Shown here piece after piece: positions 7,157 to 8,814 of a DNA stretch of 8,814 nucleotides (the stretch's first letter is position 1; the number at the start of each line of letters is the position of its first letter). The notes under the pieces were generated by a model. That model did no database searches. It saw only the letters and a list, made by a program, of their open reading frames with translations, and was not told the origin of the DNA. This DNA is from Patescibacteria group bacterium UBA1400 (GTDB lineage: Bacteria > Patescibacteriota > Microgenomatia > UBA1400). Made by a program: the position numbers and the translations under genes. The stretch covers positions 9,644-18,457 of the forward strand of contig DBQG01000017.1 in assembly GCA_002305125.1 (NCBI GenBank), in the 5' to 3' direction.

Positions 7157-7893
7157 AACAATCAAGTTTACCGCAAGCAGGAATTGTTAAAAAAATCATT
7201 AAAGAAAATTTTAAAACCAAAACTTTTGTAATTGATGCCAAAATTACAGCAAATCCAGGTCAGTTTATTATGGTGTGGTTGCCTGAAATAGCAGAGAAAC
7301 CTTTCTCCTTAACTACAACCGACCCCTTAAGCTTTACTGTTATGAGCGTAGGTAAGTTTACTAGGACTATAAATACTAAAATAAAACCAGGAGACAAGAT
7401 TTGGTATCGGGGCCCTTTGGGTAAAGGGTTTTTTAAAAATAAGCCTGGTAAAAAGATCTTAGTTTCTGGTGGCTGCGGTTGTGTACCTGTGTACTGTTTT
7501 GCCAGAACATTAAAGGATAAGAAAAACACTACTGTTATTATCGGAGCTAAAAATAAAAAAGAGTTGTTATTTGTTAATAAATTTAAAAAACTTGGATTTA
7601 AAGTAATGGTAACAACAGATGATGGCAGTCAGGGTTGTAAGGGCTTTACAACCGATATTCTCAAGCAGGAGTTGGAGAAAAATAAAAATAAAGTAAGCTG
7701 TGTTTATTCTTGCGGACCCGATATTATGTTAAGAAAAGTTGTCAAACTTTGTTTGACTTCTAAAGTAAAATTTCAGGTTAGTCTTGAAGCTTTAATGAAG
7801 TGTGGTTTTGGTATTTGTGGGTCCTGTAGCCGGGGAGGAAAATTGGTCTGCAAAGACGGTCCGGTTTTTTCTAAATGGCCTGGAAAGCTTTAA
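7153..7893 (+). CDS. pyrK: Dihydroorotate dehydrogenase electron transfer subunit (FAD, [2Fe-2S])
   Basis: PyrK carries FAD and a [2Fe-2S] cluster and moves electrons from the FMN of PyrD to NAD+. From the ATG at 7153 it has 246 residues, slightly short for the family. Domains in order: an FAD-binding beta-barrel with K49-P-F-S (the usual motif is RP[FI]S, so Lys replaces Arg), an NAD-binding Rossmann region with SGGCGCVP (residues 105-112) and YSCGPDIML, and a C-terminal iron-sulfur cluster C217-x4-C222-x2-C225-x7-C233 followed by KDGPVF. The 7-residue loop between the third and fourth Cys is much shorter than in Bacillus-type PyrK and resembles archaeal and Thermotoga-like proteins. Three extra cysteines (108, 110, 115) lie in or next to the nucleotide-binding loop. 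The start overlaps the pyrD stop in an ATGA, so the two subunits are likely made together. Confidence 0.94.
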   Translation: MKQSSLPQAGIVKKIIKENFKTKTFVIDAKITANPGQFIMVWLPEIAEKPFSLTTTDPLSFTVMSVGKFTRTINTKIKPGDKIWYRGPLGKGFFKNKPGKKILVSGGCGCVPVYCFARTLKDKKNTTVIIGAKNKKELLFVNKFKKLGFKVMVTTDDGSQGCKGFTTDILKQELEKNKNKVSCVYSCGPDIMLRKVVKLCLTSKVKFQVSLEALMKCGFGICGSCSRGGKLVCKDGPVFSKWPGKL

Positions 7894-7905
7894 AAAAAGT
7901 TAAAA

Positions 7906-8814
7906 ATGATCAGCAAAAACGCTATATTTAATTTTGATGCTTATTCTCAGTTTGCCAAACTACTTTATGGTACAAACTTTAATATTCCTTTAAATCAAAG
8001 AACAGTTAAAGATATAAAAAACAGAAAACATGCAAAAGTAATAACAGTCAAATCTTCATCCATTATTGATGCTAAAACTTTATCCTATTTTCCTAATTTA
8101 AAACTGATTGTAACCAGAACCGTAGGGGTTAATCATCTTGATCTTGAGGCATGCGGGAAAGTAAAAGTTGGAGTGAAAAATATTCCTGATTATGGAGCCT
8201 TTTCCGTAGCCGAGCATGTTTTTGCCCTGCTTTTAACTTTAACCAGAAAAGTCATTTTTTTAGATAAAGAAGTTAGGAATGGTCGCTTTTCTTCTAACGG
8301 AGCTCAAGGTTTTAGCCTGGAAGAGAAAACGTTTGGCATTATTGGTGCCGGTAGAATCGGTATTGAGATTATTAAACTAGCCAAAGCCTTTCGAATGAAA
8401 GTGCTGGCTTTTGATATGTATGAAAATAAAAGATTGGCAAAGCAGCTAGGATTTAAATATACCACCCTAAGTGATTTATTAAAAAAATCAGACATTATTT
8501 CCCTTAATGTGCCTTTAACCAAAAAAACAAAGCATTTAATTGATGATAAGCAAATTGGTTTGATGAAAAATGAAGTTATTCTAATTAATACTTCCAGAGG
8601 AGGCATAATAAACACTAAGGCCCTGATAAAACATATTAATAAATTTAAGTATTTAGGACTTGATGTTCTAGAAGATGAGGACAGGTTTACTAAACAGCAT
8701 CCGCTTTTAAGTTATAACAATGTAGTTATTACTCCCCACTGTGCTTTTTTTACAGATAAAAGTGCCCCAAATATAGCTAAAAAAACCAGACAAATTATTG
8801 TAAAATACTTTAAA
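7906..8814 (+). CDS. D-isomer-specific 2-hydroxyacid dehydrogenase (D-lactate dehydrogenase-like), 3'-truncated by the window edge
   Basis: This gene encodes an NAD-dependent dehydrogenase that interconverts a 2-keto acid and a D-2-hydroxy acid. The frame runs 303 codons with no stop before the window ends. The family is usually about 310-335 residues, so only a short tail should be missing. Seen in order: a substrate-domain segment (TRTVGVNHLDL, IPDYGAFSVAEH), the Rossmann motif G147-A-G-R-I-G152, D170 at the end of the next strand (favours NAD over NADP), and the catalytic triad R231 (NTSRGG), E256 (GLDVLE) and H278 (ITPHCAFFT). TRTVGVNH and the aromatic residue after PHCA point to the D-lactate dehydrogenase branch rather than glycerate or phosphoglycerate dehydrogenase, but the substrate is not certain. 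The Arg-Glu and Glu-His gaps (25 and 22) are shorter than I recall for lactobacillar D-LDH. It starts 12 bases after pyrK without a Shine-Dalgarno sequence, so it is probably co-transcribed. Confidence 0.9.
   Translation, partial: MISKNAIFNFDAYSQFAKLLYGTNFNIPLNQRTVKDIKNRKHAKVITVKSSSIIDAKTLSYFPNLKLIVTRTVGVNHLDLEACGKVKVGVKNIPDYGAFSVAEHVFALLLTLTRKVIFLDKEVRNGRFSSNGAQGFSLEEKTFGIIGAGRIGIEIIKLAKAFRMKVLAFDMYENKRLAKQLGFKYTTLSDLLKKSDIISLNVPLTKKTKHLIDDKQIGLMKNEVILINTSRGGIINTKALIKHINKFKYLGLDVLEDEDRFTKQHPLLSYNNVVITPHCAFFTDKSAPNIAKKTRQIIVKYFK

Noticed and set aside
1..8814. Recoded TGA (Gly or Trp), as in some CPR lineages or mycoplasmas
   Set aside because: TGA ends carA, pyrC and pyrD exactly where the families end, and Trp is encoded by TGG throughout.

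Overview
The window is a run of co-directional (+ strand) genes that encodes five of the six steps of de novo pyrimidine synthesis up to orotate: carA (5' end cut off by the window), carB, pyrB, pyrC, pyrD and pyrK. A D-2-hydroxyacid dehydrogenase gene follows and is cut off by the right edge. Almost all of the sequence is coding. The only intergenic gaps are 90 bases (carB-pyrB), 24 bases (pyrB-pyrC) and 12 bases (pyrK-dehydrogenase). Three junctions (carA/carB, pyrC/pyrD, pyrD/pyrK) are 4-base ATGA overlaps. pyrE and pyrF are not in the window and no pyrI is visible. No RNA gene, mobile element, CRISPR array, clear promoter or terminator was found.

The DNA is AT-rich, the proteins are rich in Lys/Ile/Asn, and the genes are tightly packed with little Shine-Dalgarno sequence. 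This suggests a low-GC bacterium with a compact genome. A Patescibacteria/CPR-type organism is a reasonable guess, but nothing here proves it. TGA is used as a stop at three gene ends, so the lineages that recode TGA are unlikely.

How the genes work together: CarA releases ammonia from glutamine and CarB makes carbamoyl phosphate. PyrB joins this to aspartate. PyrC closes the ring to dihydroorotate. PyrD with its partner PyrK oxidises dihydroorotate to orotate and passes the electrons to NAD+. The last gene encodes an NAD-dependent dehydrogenase of the D-lactate dehydrogenase type, which could reoxidise that NADH by reducing a 2-keto acid (inference).

The main point of interest is that CarA, CarB, PyrB and PyrC all carry sequence signatures recalled from the eukaryotic CAD/CPS1 proteins (and from bacterial relatives such as Bacteroidota) rather than from the E. 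coli enzymes. PyrD and PyrK instead look like the archaeal or thermophile-type class 1B pair. This is an otherwise ordinary metabolic operon: I see no sign of a defence, mobile or otherwise novel system.
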